DNA from: Streptomyces sp. DT2A-34 | GTDB lineage: Bacteria; Actinomycetota; Actinomycetes; Streptomycetales; Streptomycetaceae | Reading direction: 5' to 3' | NCBI RefSeq assembly: GCF_030499515.1 | Contig: NZ_JASTWJ010000001.1 | Coordinates: 5,684,001-5,748,000, forward strand | Length of the DNA stretch: 64,000 nucleotides | Notes under the pieces: model-generated | Seen by the model: the letters and a program-made list of their open reading frames with translations, nothing else | Told to the model about the DNA's origin: nothing | The model's database searches: none | Made by a program: the position numbers and the translations under genes | Shown: piece by piece, positions 17,269 through 25,796 of the stretch | Layout of the letters: every line of letters starts with the position of its first letter | How positions within the stretch are numbered: the stretch's first letter is position 1

Positions 17269-18510
17269 ATGGACACCGAGACCGCGTTTCCGCTGATCAT
17301 CTCCGTCGACGACCACACGGTCGAGCCGCCCACCGTCTGGCAGGACCGGCTTCCGAAGAAGTACCTCGACACCGGTCCGCGCATCGTCCGCGCGCCACTG
17401 AAGGAAATGACCTTCCTCGGCGGCCGGTTCAAGCCCGTCATGGGCCGGCCGGGCGACGACGGGCCCATCGGCGACTGGTGGGTGTACGAGGATCTGCACC
17501 GGCCGATCACCCGCCTCGACACCGCCGTCGGCTACAGCAGGGACGAGATCAAGCTGGAGGTCATCACCTACGAGCAGATGCGCCCGGGGTCGTACGACGT
17601 CCCCGCCCGCCTCGCCGACATGGACGTCAACCACGTCCAGTCCGCCCTCTGCTTCCCGACCTTCCCCCGCTTCTGCGGCCAGACCTTCACCGAGGCGGCC
17701 GACCACGAGCTGGGGCTGCTGTGCGTGCGGGCCTACAACGACTGGATGGTGGAGGAGTGGTGCGGGCCGAGCGCGCGAGGGCGGCTCATACCTCTCACCC
17801 TCATCCCCCTCTGGGACGCCGAGCTGGCCGCCGCCGAAGTCCGCCGTAATGCCGCCCGCGGCGTCCGTGCCGTCGCCTTCTCCGAGATCCCCCCGCACCT
17901 CGGGCTCCCGTCCGTCCACACCGACGACTGGGACCCCTTCCTCGCCGCGTGCGACGAGACCGGCACGGTGGTCGCCATGCACATCGGTTCGTCGAGCCGT
18001 ATGCCCTCCACCTCCGCCGACGCGCCGCCCGCCGTCGGCTCCACCATCACCTTCGCCAACTGCTGCTTCTCGATGGTCGACTGGCTGATGAGCGGCAAGT
18101 TCGAGCGCTTCCCCCACCTCAAGGTCATGTACGCGGAGGGCCAGATCGGCTGGATCCCGTACATCCTGGAGCGCGCGGATGTGGTGTGGGAGGAGAACCG
18201 GGGCTGGGGCGGGGTCGCCGACAAGGTGCACCGGCCGCCGTCCGAGCTGTTCGCCGACCACGTCTACGGCTGCTTCTTCGACGACGCCTTCGGGCTCAGG
18301 AACCTGGACGCGATCGGCGTCGGCAACGTCCTGTACGAGACCGACTACCCGCACTCCGACTCCACCTGGCCCAAGTCCCGCGAGGTCGGCGAGGCGCAGA
18401 TGGGGCACCTGGACGCGGACGTGGTCGAGCGGATCGTGCGGCGCAACGCCATCGAGCTGCTGGGCCTGACGGACGACGGGCTCTGGCCGGGCGGCGGCGG
18501 TGCCCGGTGA
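17269..18510 (+). CDS. Amidohydrolase_2 family metal-dependent hydrolase/decarboxylase
   Basis: 413 residues of the amidohydrolase-2 TIM-barrel family, which includes ACMSD-type decarboxylases. SVDDHTVEPPTVWQDRLP replaces the classical first metal motif, then MHIGSSS (about 240), HLKVMYAEGQIGWIPY and the C-terminal ETDYPHSDSTWP with its Asp ligand. Many actinobacterial proteins of this sort occur with steroid- or terpenoid-type genes, acting on C-C or ring bonds, but no reaction is proven. The ATG at 17269 is preferred over a GTG at 17260 because a -10 ends 7 nt upstream; no ribosome site is visible for either. The stop overlaps the next gene (GTGA). Confidence 0.82.
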   Translation: MDTETAFPLIISVDDHTVEPPTVWQDRLPKKYLDTGPRIVRAPLKEMTFLGGRFKPVMGRPGDDGPIGDWWVYEDLHRPITRLDTAVGYSRDEIKLEVITYEQMRPGSYDVPARLADMDVNHVQSALCFPTFPRFCGQTFTEAADHELGLLCVRAYNDWMVEEWCGPSARGRLIPLTLIPLWDAELAAAEVRRNAARGVRAVAFSEIPPHLGLPSVHTDDWDPFLAACDETGTVVAMHIGSSSRMPSTSADAPPAVGSTITFANCCFSMVDWLMSGKFERFPHLKVMYAEGQIGWIPYILERADVVWEENRGWGGVADKVHRPPSELFADHVYGCFFDDAFGLRNLDAIGVGNVLYETDYPHSDSTWPKSREVGEAQMGHLDADVVERIVRRNAIELLGLTDDGLWPGGGGAR

Positions 18511-19427
18511 GTCTCCGGTACGGCATCCAGCTCCCCGTCCAGTCGCAGAGCACGATCTACGCCGAGACGTGGGAGGCCGACGCCGGGCCCGAGGACCTGC
18601 TCGCCGTCGCCCGCACCGCCGACCGCGCCGGCTTCGCCTACCTCGCGAGCTGCGACCACGTCGCCATCCCGCGCCGCCTCGCGTCCGCGATGAGCACGGT
18701 CTGGTACGACCCCGTCGCCACCCTCGCCTTCCTCGCGGCGGCCACCGGGCGCATACGGCTGCTCAGCCATGTCGCGGTCGTAGGGCTGCGGCATCCGCTC
18801 CTGACCGCCAAGCAGTTCGCGACCCTCGATCACCTGTCGAACGGCCGCCTGATCCTCGGGGTGGGGGCCGGGCATGTGCGGGAGGAATTCGAGGCGCTGG
18901 GGGTCGACTTCGAGCGGCGCGGGTCCGCGCTGGACGAGTCGATCGACGCGCTGCGAGCCGCGCTCGGGCCCGACGAGTTCCCCGAACACCACGGCAGGCT
19001 CTACGACTTCGAGGGGCTCGGCCAGCGACCGCGTCCCGCCCAGGAGCAGGTCCCGGTGTGGGTCGGCGGGTCCTCCCCGGCCGCGGTGCGCCGGGCCGCC
19101 CTGAAGGGGGACGGGTGGCTGCCGCAGGGGGATCCGCGGGAACGGCTGCCCGCGCAGATCGCCCGGATACGGCGGCTGCGGGAGGAGGCGGCCGTCGAGG
19201 GGCCGTTCGTCATCGGTGCCATCACCGAGCCCCTGTACGTCGGCAAGCCCGGCTGGGACGTCGGACGCCGGACCGTCGCCAAGGACGCCGAGGAGCTGGC
19301 CGAGTCGCTGCGGGCCTACCGGGCCATGGGCGTGCACCAGGTCCAGGTGCGGATCCGGTGCCGCAGCCGGGCCGAACTCACCGACCAGATCGAGGCGTTC
19401 GGGACGGAGGTGGCGCCGCTGCTGTAG
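18507..19427 (+). CDS. LLM-class F420-dependent oxidoreductase
   Basis: 306 residues of the luciferase-like monooxygenase fold. YGIQLPVQSQSTIYAETWEA, AGFAYLASCDHVAIPR, SNGRLILGVGAGHVREEFEA (about 110-130) and VPVWVGGSSPAAVRRAALKG are all typical of F420-using members. They transfer hydride between F420 and an alcohol, aldehyde or activated alkene. The GTG start at 18507 overlaps the amidohydrolase stop, so the two form one operon from site C. F420 supply may come from fbiC at 41221. The substrate is unknown, and FMN use is possible but less likely for this subgroup. Confidence 0.85.
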   Translation: MSLRYGIQLPVQSQSTIYAETWEADAGPEDLLAVARTADRAGFAYLASCDHVAIPRRLASAMSTVWYDPVATLAFLAAATGRIRLLSHVAVVGLRHPLLTAKQFATLDHLSNGRLILGVGAGHVREEFEALGVDFERRGSALDESIDALRAALGPDEFPEHHGRLYDFEGLGQRPRPAQEQVPVWVGGSSPAAVRRAALKGDGWLPQGDPRERLPAQIARIRRLREEAAVEGPFVIGAITEPLYVGKPGWDVGRRTVAKDAEELAESLRAYRAMGVHQVQVRIRCRSRAELTDQIEAFGTEVAPLL

Positions 19428-19536
19428 CCGGGCCGATACCGTGCGCTCCTTGAAAGCTTGAACATGTCCACGCCGACCGCCGTATGTACCGACGTACTGA
19501 CGTTGATGTACGGCTTCGGCGGAAGGACACAACGAC

Positions 19537-20172
19537 GTGCGCGCTTCCCGGAAACTCACCGTCGCCCTCGCCTGCCCCGAGGATGCCTGGCCGCATCCCG
19601 ACTGGCCGGCTCCGGACGACCCGTACGTCGGGCGGGTGGTGCGGCCGGCCGCGCCCTTCGAGGCGGCGCGGGCGGACGCGGACGTCGTGATCCTGCGCTG
19701 CGAGGACCCCTCGGCGGCCCTGCGGGAGCTGTGGGCCGCCGACGTCCCGGTGATCGTCATCAGCCCGCGCCGCGACACCGAGACCATCGTCGAGGTGTTC
19801 CGCGGCGGAGCGGGCTATCTGGTCGAGGGCGACTACTGCACCTGCATGCTCTCCTCGGCCGTCGTCGGGGCCACCGTCGGGCACACGTACCTCTCCCCGG
19901 CGGCCTGCGCCGCCCTGCGCGAAGGGGCGCGGCGGATGCCCACCGGCGGGGAGGCCATGGAGCGGCTGCGGTCGCTGCTCTCGCCGCGTGAGCGGCAGAT
20001 CATGGAGCTGCTGTCGACCGGCCTGGGCGCCCAGGAGATCGGGCTGCGATTACGGCTGAGCGAGAAGACCGTCCGCAACAACCTCAGCAACATCTACGCC
20101 AAGCTGGACGCACGCGGCAGCACGGACGCGGTCCTGCGCTGGCTGGGAGCCACGCCCGTGCTTCGCACCTGA
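19537..20172 (+). CDS. LuxR/NarL-type helix-turn-helix regulator
   Basis: 211 residues. The C-terminal LuxR domain is clear (LLSPRERQIMELLSTGLGAQ, then EIGLRLRLSEKTVRNNLSNI, about 147-195). The N-terminal 125 residues resemble a receiver (DVVILRCED, VPVIVISPRRDTETIVEVFR, GGAGYLVEGD) but lack a convincing phosphoacceptor Asp and acidic pair. It is probably an atypical response regulator working without a kinase. No histidine kinase gene is near. The GTG at 19537 has a GGAAGGAC ribosome site. It stands apart from the preceding LLM gene by 110 bp and is convergent with two secreted-protein genes. Target genes unknown. Confidence 0.8.
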   Translation: MRASRKLTVALACPEDAWPHPDWPAPDDPYVGRVVRPAAPFEAARADADVVILRCEDPSAALRELWAADVPVIVISPRRDTETIVEVFRGGAGYLVEGDYCTCMLSSAVVGATVGHTYLSPAACAALREGARRMPTGGEAMERLRSLLSPRERQIMELLSTGLGAQEIGLRLRLSEKTVRNNLSNIYAKLDARGSTDAVLRWLGATPVLRT

Positions 20173-20175
20173 GAA

Positions 20176-20201
20176 CCGGCAACCGTGGATTACGGTGCCG
20201 G
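20176..20201. terminator. Short bidirectional terminator
   Basis: CCGGC (20176-20180) and ACCGT (20182-20186) pair with ACGGT (20192-20196) and GCCGG (20197-20201), a 10-bp stem with one bulged A and a 5-nt loop. It follows the LuxR-type stop and includes the stop codon of the convergent secreted-protein gene. Confidence 0.7.
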
Positions 20202-20981
20202 AACCTCCGACAGCGGGATTTCGACGTCGGTGACGTTCTCGCCGGCCGCACCGAATCCCGGTTCCGACCTGAGGGCGCGCGTGGAATTCCGCAGCCCTGC
20301 CGCCTCGGGGGTTCCGCACCTCACATTGCGCAGCCAGAGGCGGCCGTCGGGGGTGCCGTTCTTCAGGACCTGCGGATAGAAGACGTGTACGCCCGTGGCG
20401 CCCTCGCTCGGGGAGAAGAACACCTTCTGGCCGTCCTGCGCCTCCTTGTACGTGGCTCGTAGGAAGCCACTCACGTCCGTGCGTTTCGCGGACCACATGA
20501 AGAAGGCGATGCTGTCCGCCTGTACGGTGTCCGTCCTGCTGAACGCCAGGGTGGTCGTCTTGTCGTCACGCGTGATGTTGATTTCCGAGGTGCTGAACTT
20601 CACGCCGATCTCGAAGACGGAATTGGCGAGCTTCGTGCCGGCTTCCGCGGTGAATCCGTCCTCTAGCTGGATGGTCCTGGTGACGGACGCGCTCACGTCG
20701 AAGGTCTTCGAGGCGGTGCCCGTCGATCCGCAGTTGTCGCTCACCGTGGAGACCCGTTGATTGGGCCCGAGGTTGTCCCGTTTGAACTGGACATCGACGA
20801 ACGCGCAGTTCTCGAGCTTGTCGGAGTCCGCCGAGCAGTCGGCGGTCACTTCGGAGGGGGTGGCGGCGCCCGCCGAGTTCATCAGCGGAACGGCCACCGC
20901 GACGGCGACCAGCGGGGACAGGACGAGGGTGATGCGCTTCTTCTTGCTCCGGTGGCTTCTGGTGCGGCCGGCGCGTGTCAT
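20190..20981 (-). CDS. Secreted beta-rich protein, possibly aerolysin-like
   Basis: 263 residues. A basic N-terminus (RSHRSKKKR), a hydrophobic stretch and a probable signal cleavage after NSAGA give a mature protein of about 225 residues with few helices. The middle region alternates Ser/Thr with hydrophobic residues (FDVSASVTRTIQLEDGFTAE, ANSVFEIGVKFSTSEINITR), a pattern reminiscent of membrane-inserting beta-hairpins in aerolysin/ETX-MTX2 proteins. That is only a resemblance. Four cysteines could form disulfides. The ATG at 20981 has AGGAGAG upstream. It is the second gene of a two-gene operon 34 bp after its likely paralogue. Confidence 0.65.
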   Translation of the reverse strand: MTRAGRTRSHRSKKKRITLVLSPLVAVAVAVPLMNSAGAATPSEVTADCSADSDKLENCAFVDVQFKRDNLGPNQRVSTVSDNCGSTGTASKTFDVSASVTRTIQLEDGFTAEAGTKLANSVFEIGVKFSTSEINITRDDKTTTLAFSRTDTVQADSIAFFMWSAKRTDVSGFLRATYKEAQDGQKVFFSPSEGATGVHVFYPQVLKNGTPDGRLWLRNVRCGTPEAAGLRNSTRALRSEPGFGAAGENVTDVEIPLSEVPAP

Positions 20982-21015
20982 GGGGCTCTCCTGTGGAATG
21001 TGGGGGGTCAAGGGT

Positions 21016-21759
21016 TCAGCAGTCGGTCAGTACGGCCTTGGAGGTGCCGTCCATGACACCGGGGGCACCCGCCGCGCCCGGCAGGATGACGGGGCCCTCG
21101 ACGACCTCCGGTGCCACGAAGTTCTGCTCGGGGGAGGGGTTGGTGACGGTCGTCGCCTCACGGGCGTCGATGCGTACCCGCCACTCGCCGGTCATCCGCT
21201 GCGTCTTCGGCGTGAACTCCATGTGGAGCACCTTGCCGACCGGCACTTCCCGCTGTTCCGTGTCACCCGCGGTCGCGGACTTCACCGTCATGTCGAGGGT
21301 GCCCTTGTGCTTGAGCCAGGATCCGGTCAGGGCTCCGAAGATCCCTCCGCCGCCGCCCTGTTGCGTGACGGTGTACTTGCCCCGTCCCTGGGCCGCCGTC
21401 GCCGACCAGGTGATCGACACCTTCGCCGGTTCGGTGGCGTTCGGTTCGCAGTTCGGGAAGTCGATGGAGGCCTTCTCGGTCGGCCCGTCGAAGGTCTCGA
21501 ACTTCGTCTCGACGAAATCGCAGTTGTCGGAGGCGAAACTCGGTCCGGCGATCGGATGGCCGCCGAAATCAGAAATGGACTGCTGCTTGCCATTGAGCAC
21601 CCTGGCCCGCTGGCACAAGGTCATGATCTGCTCGGGCGTCTTCTCGTCGGCGGCGTTCGCCGACGGCAGCAGCACGGTGGCGATGGCTCCGCCGGTCACG
21701 AGGGCCGATCCGACCGCCACGATCCTGATCTTCTTGTTCTTCAGTCTCCGCTTGGACAT
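21016..21759 (-). CDS. Secreted protein, likely paralogue of the downstream gene product
   Basis: 247 residues. The signal peptide KNKKIRIVAVGSALVTGGA is followed by a hydrophobic stretch ending PSANAADEK, with cleavage probably after NAA. The mature part shares a pattern with the next protein: (D/E)NC(D/A)FV, a short acidic stretch with GP, then NC, then a VS...T beta stretch. Its first section also contains LCQRARVLNGKQQSISDFGG. It is beta-rich, with four or more cysteines and a C-terminal TDC. No family is recognised. The start at 21759 has only a weak GGGAA ribosome site. The operon is bounded by a terminator on one side and the SDR promoter region on the other. Confidence 0.65.
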   Translation of the reverse strand: MSKRRLKNKKIRIVAVGSALVTGGAIATVLLPSANAADEKTPEQIMTLCQRARVLNGKQQSISDFGGHPIAGPSFASDNCDFVETKFETFDGPTEKASIDFPNCEPNATEPAKVSITWSATAAQGRGKYTVTQQGGGGGIFGALTGSWLKHKGTLDMTVKSATAGDTEQREVPVGKVLHMEFTPKTQRMTGEWRVRIDAREATTVTNPSPEQNFVAPEVVEGPVILPGAAGAPGVMDGTSKAVLTDC

Positions 21760-21869
21760 GGCGAAGATTTTGGATTCCCTTGACGGGCGCCGACAGGGTC
21801 AAACATCCCTACTTGTGGGTCACGTGAGATTCGCCTCAGCAACGCCCCAGTGGCGCCTCTGACTTGCAT

Positions 21870-21899
21870 CTGACGCTCCGTCAGGTATGCCGCTACGAT
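21870..21899 (+). promoter_or_regulatory. SDR gene promoter with operator site D
   Basis: CTGACGCTCCGTCAG (21870-21884) has a perfect outer arm of CTGAC/GTCAG. Its CTGACG half is an 18-bp spacer away from the -10 TACGAT (21894-21899). Transcription would begin near 21906, giving a leader of about 50 nt that consists mostly of a 9-bp tandem repeat. Confidence 0.72.
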
Positions 21900-21904
21900 G
21901 CGAA

Positions 21905-21940
21905 GTCCACCGTGTCCACCGTGTCCACGGTGTCCACCGT
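21905..21940 (+). repeat. 9-bp tandem repeat in the SDR leader
   Basis: Four consecutive units, GTCCACCGT three times and GTCCACGGT once (third unit), fill the space between the predicted transcription start and the ribosome site. The variant third unit makes CACGGTG/CACCGTG self-complementary with the fourth unit, so a small hairpin can form. Confidence 0.8.
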
Positions 21941-21955
21941 GTGAAGGGGGCCGTA

Positions 21956-22726
21956 ATGGGCAAGCTCGACGGACGGGTCGTCATCGTCACCGGGGCGGCG
22001 CGCGGACAGGGCGAGCAGGAGGCGCGGCTGTTCGCGGCGGAGGGCGCGAGAGTCGTCGTCGCCGATGTGCTCGACGACCAGGGCGAGGCCCTCGCCGAGG
22101 AGCTCGGTGCGCTGTACGTCCACCTGGACGTGGGCCGGGAAGCCGACTGGCAGGCCGCCGTCGCCGCCGCGCGCGGGGCCTACGGCCATATCGACGCGCT
22201 GGTCAACAACGCCGGCATCCTGCGCTTCAACTCCCTCGTCGACACGCCCCTCGACGAGTTCATGCAGGTCGTACGGGTCAACCAGGTCGGCTGCTTCCTC
22301 GGCATCAAGACCGTCGCGCCGGAGATGGCCGACGGCGGCACGATCGTCAACACGGCCTCGTACACCGCGGTGACCGGCATGGCGGCCGTGGGGACGTACT
22401 CCGCCACCAAGCACGCCATCCTCGGCCTCACCCGGGTCGCCGCCCTGGAGCTGGCGCCCCGCGGCATCCGGGTCAACGCCATGTGTCCCGGCGCCATAGA
22501 CACCGCGATGTCCAACCCGTCGCTGCTGGATCCGGAAGCGGACGCGGAGGAGACGTCGAGAGCGCTCGACGGGCTCTACCGCAAGCTCGTGCCGCTCGGC
22601 CGGATCGGGAAGCCGGAGGAGGTGGCGCGCCTCGCGCTGTTCCTGACCTCGGAGGACTCCTCGTACATCACCGGGCAGCCGTTCGTGATCGACGGGGGAT
22701 GGTTGGCGGGCGTCTCGGTTCTCTGA
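21956..22726 (+). CDS. Short-chain dehydrogenase (hydroxysteroid dehydrogenase-like)
   Basis: 256 residues. The NAD-binding TGAARGQG motif (about 13-20), NNAG (about 84-87), catalytic Ser in NTASYTAV, YSATK (about 146-150) and the PG motif are intact, with SSYITGQPFVIDGGW near the end. It resembles 3-alpha/20-beta-hydroxysteroid dehydrogenases such as mycobacterial FabG3, so oxidation of a ring hydroxyl is plausible. The ATG at 21956 follows a GAAGGGGG ribosome site. An in-frame ATG at 21887 would place the tandem repeat inside the protein but precedes the predicted transcription start. It is a single gene under site D. Confidence 0.9.
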   Translation: MGKLDGRVVIVTGAARGQGEQEARLFAAEGARVVVADVLDDQGEALAEELGALYVHLDVGREADWQAAVAAARGAYGHIDALVNNAGILRFNSLVDTPLDEFMQVVRVNQVGCFLGIKTVAPEMADGGTIVNTASYTAVTGMAAVGTYSATKHAILGLTRVAALELAPRGIRVNAMCPGAIDTAMSNPSLLDPEADAEETSRALDGLYRKLVPLGRIGKPEEVARLALFLTSEDSSYITGQPFVIDGGWLAGVSVL

Positions 22727-22745
22727 CCCCGGCGAGGACAGTTGC

Positions 22746-22760
22746 CTGACTGGCCGTCAG
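22746..22760. promoter_or_regulatory. Operator-like palindrome, site E1
   Basis: CTGACTGGCCGTCAG is 19 bp after the SDR stop. It is followed by a possible -35 TTGACC (22764-22769), which is 17 bp from CACAGT, a weak -10. This promoter would serve the LLM, deacylase and aldehyde dehydrogenase genes. Confidence 0.68.
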
Positions 22761-22810
22761 CTATTGACCATCCGTGCGCCCGGTGCCACAGTCGGCGGCA
22801 TACCGCCGAT

Positions 22811-22825
22811 CTGACGAAGCGTCAG
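22811..22825. promoter_or_regulatory. Operator-like palindrome, site E2
   Basis: CTGACGAAGCGTCAG is perfect in the outer CTGAC/GTCAG arms and lies 65 bp downstream of E1, between the predicted start of transcription and the TTG start codon at 22851. A repressor here would act as a roadblock or cooperate with E1. Confidence 0.68.
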
Positions 22826-22850
22826 AAACTACTGGGGACGGTGAACCTCC

Positions 22851-23969
22851 TTGGAATTCGGGCTCTTTGTACAGGGATACGTGGGCAAGCGCGCCGAGAC
22901 CGACCCGCTCGCCGAGCACAAGGCACTGATGGAGGAGACCGAGTACGTCATCCAGGCGGACCGGTCCGGCTTCAAGTACGCCTGGGCGTCCGAGCACCAC
23001 TTCCTGGAGGAGTACTCGCACCTCTCCGCGAACGACGTCTTCCTCGGGTATCTGGCCCATGCGACCGAGCGGATCCACCTGGGCTCCGGGATCTTCAATC
23101 CCCTCGCCCAGGTCAACCACCCCGTGAAGGTCGCCGAGAAGGTGGCCATGCTCGACCATCTCACCGAGAACCGCTTCGAGTTCGGCAGCGGGCGAGGGGC
23201 GGGGTCGCACGAGATCCTCGGGTTTCTGCCGGGGATCACCGACATGAACCACACGAAGGGGATCTGGGAGGAGACCATCGCCGAGTTCCCCAAGATGTGG
23301 CTCCAGGACGAGTACGAGGGGTTCCAGGGCAAGCACTGGCAGCTTCCGCCGCGCAAGGTGCTCCCCAAGCCGTACGGGAAGTCCCACCCCGCGATGTGGT
23401 ACGCGGCCGGGTCGCCGCCGTCGTACGCCATGGCGGCGAAGAAGGGGCTCGGGGTGCTCGGGTTCAGTGTGCAGAAGGTCGCCGACATGGAGTGGGTTCT
23501 GGAGCAGTACAAGACGGCGGTCGTGAACGCCGAGCCCATCGGTGACTTCGTCAACGACAACGTGATGGTGACGACGACGGCGATCTGTGCGCCCACGCAT
23601 GCCGAGGCGATCGGGATCGCGGTGCGGGGCGGGTTGCACTATCTGCCGTCGCTGGTGTTCCGGTACCACGACACGTTTCCTCGTCCCGAGGGGTTCCCGG
23701 TGTGGCCGGAGACGTTGCCCGAGTACACGCCGGAGTTCGTGGAGCTGCTGATCGAGGAGGAGTTGTTGATCTGCGGGGATCCGGATGAGGTGTTCCGGCA
23801 GTGCAAGCGGTGGGAGCAGGCGGGGGCCGATCAGTTGAGCTTCGGGTTGCCGGTGGGGGTGCCGAAGGAGGAGACGTTGCAGACGATTCGGTTGATCGGG
23901 GAGCACGTGATTCCGAAGATCGACACGGATCCTGTTCATCGGACTTCGCGGTTCCGGAGGGGTGCCTGA
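22851..23969 (+). CDS. Luciferase-like (LLM) flavin/F420 oxidoreductase
   Basis: 372 residues of the bacterial-luciferase fold: EFGLFVQGYVGKR at the start, FKYAWASEHHFLEEYSHLSA (about 41-60), LGSGIFNPLAQVNHPVKVAE and NRFEFGSGRGAGSHEI (about 104-119). Members oxidise or reduce substrates with FMN or F420; the EHHF motif is shared by both types. The start is a TTG, because an in-frame TGA lies at 22842-22844 and no ATG or GTG falls between. GGGGACGG serves as the ribosome site. It probably forms an operon with the N-acyl-amino-acid deacylase-like gene, with a dispersed repeat in the 96-bp gap. Substrate unknown. Confidence 0.85.
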   Translation: MEFGLFVQGYVGKRAETDPLAEHKALMEETEYVIQADRSGFKYAWASEHHFLEEYSHLSANDVFLGYLAHATERIHLGSGIFNPLAQVNHPVKVAEKVAMLDHLTENRFEFGSGRGAGSHEILGFLPGITDMNHTKGIWEETIAEFPKMWLQDEYEGFQGKHWQLPPRKVLPKPYGKSHPAMWYAAGSPPSYAMAAKKGLGVLGFSVQKVADMEWVLEQYKTAVVNAEPIGDFVNDNVMVTTTAICAPTHAEAIGIAVRGGLHYLPSLVFRYHDTFPRPEGFPVWPETLPEYTPEFVELLIEEELLICGDPDEVFRQCKRWEQAGADQLSFGLPVGVPKEETLQTIRLIGEHVIPKIDTDPVHRTSRFRRGA

Positions 23970-23979
23970 GCGTCGTTGG

Positions 23980-24033
23980 CGGCTGCGGGTTCGTGGGGGC
24001 TGGTCGCGCGGTTCCCCGCGCCCCTGAGGGCGC
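23980..24033. repeat. Dispersed repeat family 1, intergenic copy
   Basis: Reverse complement of the element at 2633-2686, with GGCTGCGGGTTCGTGGGGGC leading into the shared GGTCGCGCGGTTCCCCGCG core. It lies between the LLM and deacylase-like genes of one operon and ends 20 bp before the next ribosome site, so it is transcribed. Confidence 0.8.
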
Positions 24034-24065
24034 GGCCCGCACCCGGAATTCAAGGAGGAACCGTC

Positions 24066-25796
24066 ATGCTCGATCACGTCATCAAAGGCGCGACCGTCGT
24101 CGACGGGACGGGCGCGCCCGCCCACACCGCCGACGTCGGTATACGGGACGGTCGCATCGCCGTCATCGGCATCGTCACCGAGGAGTCCCGCACCACCGAA
24201 GACGCCACCGGGCTCGTCCTCGCCCCCGGATTCGTCGACCCCCACACCCACTACGACGCCCAGCTCTTCTGGGACCCGTACGCGACCCCCTCCCTCAACC
24301 ACGGGGTGACCACCGTCGCCGCCGGGAACTGTGGGTTCACCCTCGCCCCCTTGAACCCGGCCCGTCCGGACGACGCCGACTACACGCGCCGCATGATGTC
24401 CAAGGTCGAGGGCATGTCGCTGGTCGCGCTGGAGGAGGGGGCGCCCTGGAGTTGGCGGACCTTCGGGGAGTATCTGGATGCCCTTGAGGGGCGGATCGCC
24501 GTCAACGCGGGGTTCATGGTGGGGCATTGTGCGCTGCGGCGGTATGTCATGGGGCCGGAGGCGATCGGCGGGCAGCCGAGTGCGGAGCAGCTGGCCGAGA
24601 TGGTCCGGCTGTTGCACGACGCCATGGACGCCGGTGCGTGGGGTTTCTCCACCACCCAGTCGTCGAGCCACTCCGACGGGGACGGCAAGCCGGTGGCCTC
24701 CCGGCACGCGAAGCCGGACGAGTTGCTGGCGATGTCGCGGGCGGTCGGTGACCACGAGGGGACACAGATCGAGGCGATCGTCGCGGGGTGTCTGGACCAG
24801 TTCAGCGACGCCGAGATCGAACTGTTCGTGGAGATGAGCGCCGCCGCCGGACGGCCGCTCAACTGGAACGTGCTGACCATCGACTCGGCCGTTCCGGAGC
24901 GGGTGCCGCGGCAGCTGCTCGCGAGTGAGCAGGCCCGGAAGGCGGGCGGCCGGGTGGTGGCCCTCACCATGCCGATCCTCACGCCGATGAACATGTCCCT
25001 GGGCACCTTCTGCGCCCTGAACCTCATCCCCGGGTGGGGGCCGGTCCTCGGGCTGCCCGTGCCCGAGCGGATCGCCAAGCTGCGCGAACCGGACGTACAG
25101 GCCGAGTTGCTCAGGCACGCCACCGCCAAGGAGGCGGGGGTCTTCCGACGGCTGACGAACTTCGGGCGGTACGTCATCGGCGACACCTACAGCGAGGCCA
25201 ACCGAGGGCTGAGCGGGCGGGTCGTGGAGGACATCGCCCGGGAGCGCGGCCAGGAGCCCTTCCCGTGCCTGGTGGAGATCTGCGCCGCCGACGATCTGCG
25301 TACGGTCCTGTGGCCCATGCCCACCGACAACGACCCCGCGTCCTGGTCCCTGCGCGCCGAGACCTGGCAGCACGAGGACGTGCTGCTGGGCGGCTCGGAC
25401 GCCGGGGCGCATCTGGACCGGATGTGCGGGGCGCCGTACACGACGCGGTTCCTCGGGGACTGTCTGCGGGGGCGGCGGCTGGTCGGCCTTGAGCAGGCGG
25501 TGAAGATGCTGACCGATGATCCGGCGCGGTTGTTCGGGCTGCGTGAGCGGGGCCGGGTGGAGGAGGGCTTCCATGCGGATCTGGTGCTCTTCGACCCGGA
25601 GCGGATCGACGCCGGCACGGCCAGCCTGGTGCACGACCTGCCGGGTGACAGCCCGCGGCTGGACTCCAAGGCGATCGGAGTGCGGGCCGTGTGGGTCAAC
25701 GGGGTCGAGGCGATCCGGGACGACGTGGTGACCGGGGCCGTGCCGGGGCGCGTGCTGCGGTCGGGGCGGGACACCAGGACGGTGGCCACCAGGTGA
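24066..25796 (+). CDS. N-acyl-D-amino-acid deacylase-like amidohydrolase
   Basis: 576 residues of the amidohydrolase-3/D-aminoacylase group. LDHVIKGATVVDGTGAPAHT forms the N-terminal beta domain, FVDPHTHYDAQLFWDP (about 58-73) carries the HxH metal ligands, GHCALRRYVMG a further His, and GGSDAGAHLDRMCG (about 442-455) the catalytic Asp. Such enzymes hydrolyse amide or cyclic imide bonds; close relatives occur in lipid and terpenoid catabolic clusters with no known substrate. The ATG at 24066 has a GGAGGAAC ribosome site. The stop overlaps the aldehyde dehydrogenase start (GTGA). Cytoplasmic, no signal peptide. Confidence 0.85.
   Translation: MLDHVIKGATVVDGTGAPAHTADVGIRDGRIAVIGIVTEESRTTEDATGLVLAPGFVDPHTHYDAQLFWDPYATPSLNHGVTTVAAGNCGFTLAPLNPARPDDADYTRRMMSKVEGMSLVALEEGAPWSWRTFGEYLDALEGRIAVNAGFMVGHCALRRYVMGPEAIGGQPSAEQLAEMVRLLHDAMDAGAWGFSTTQSSSHSDGDGKPVASRHAKPDELLAMSRAVGDHEGTQIEAIVAGCLDQFSDAEIELFVEMSAAAGRPLNWNVLTIDSAVPERVPRQLLASEQARKAGGRVVALTMPILTPMNMSLGTFCALNLIPGWGPVLGLPVPERIAKLREPDVQAELLRHATAKEAGVFRRLTNFGRYVIGDTYSEANRGLSGRVVEDIARERGQEPFPCLVEICAADDLRTVLWPMPTDNDPASWSLRAETWQHEDVLLGGSDAGAHLDRMCGAPYTTRFLGDCLRGRRLVGLEQAVKMLTDDPARLFGLRERGRVEEGFHADLVLFDPERIDAGTASLVHDLPGDSPRLDSKAIGVRAVWVNGVEAIRDDVVTGAVPGRVLRSGRDTRTVATR

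Noticed and set aside
21887..21955. Earlier in-frame start for the SDR that would translate the 9-bp repeat
   Set aside because: It precedes the predicted transcription start and lacks a ribosome site. The ATG at 21956 has GAAGGGGG and the normal family start.
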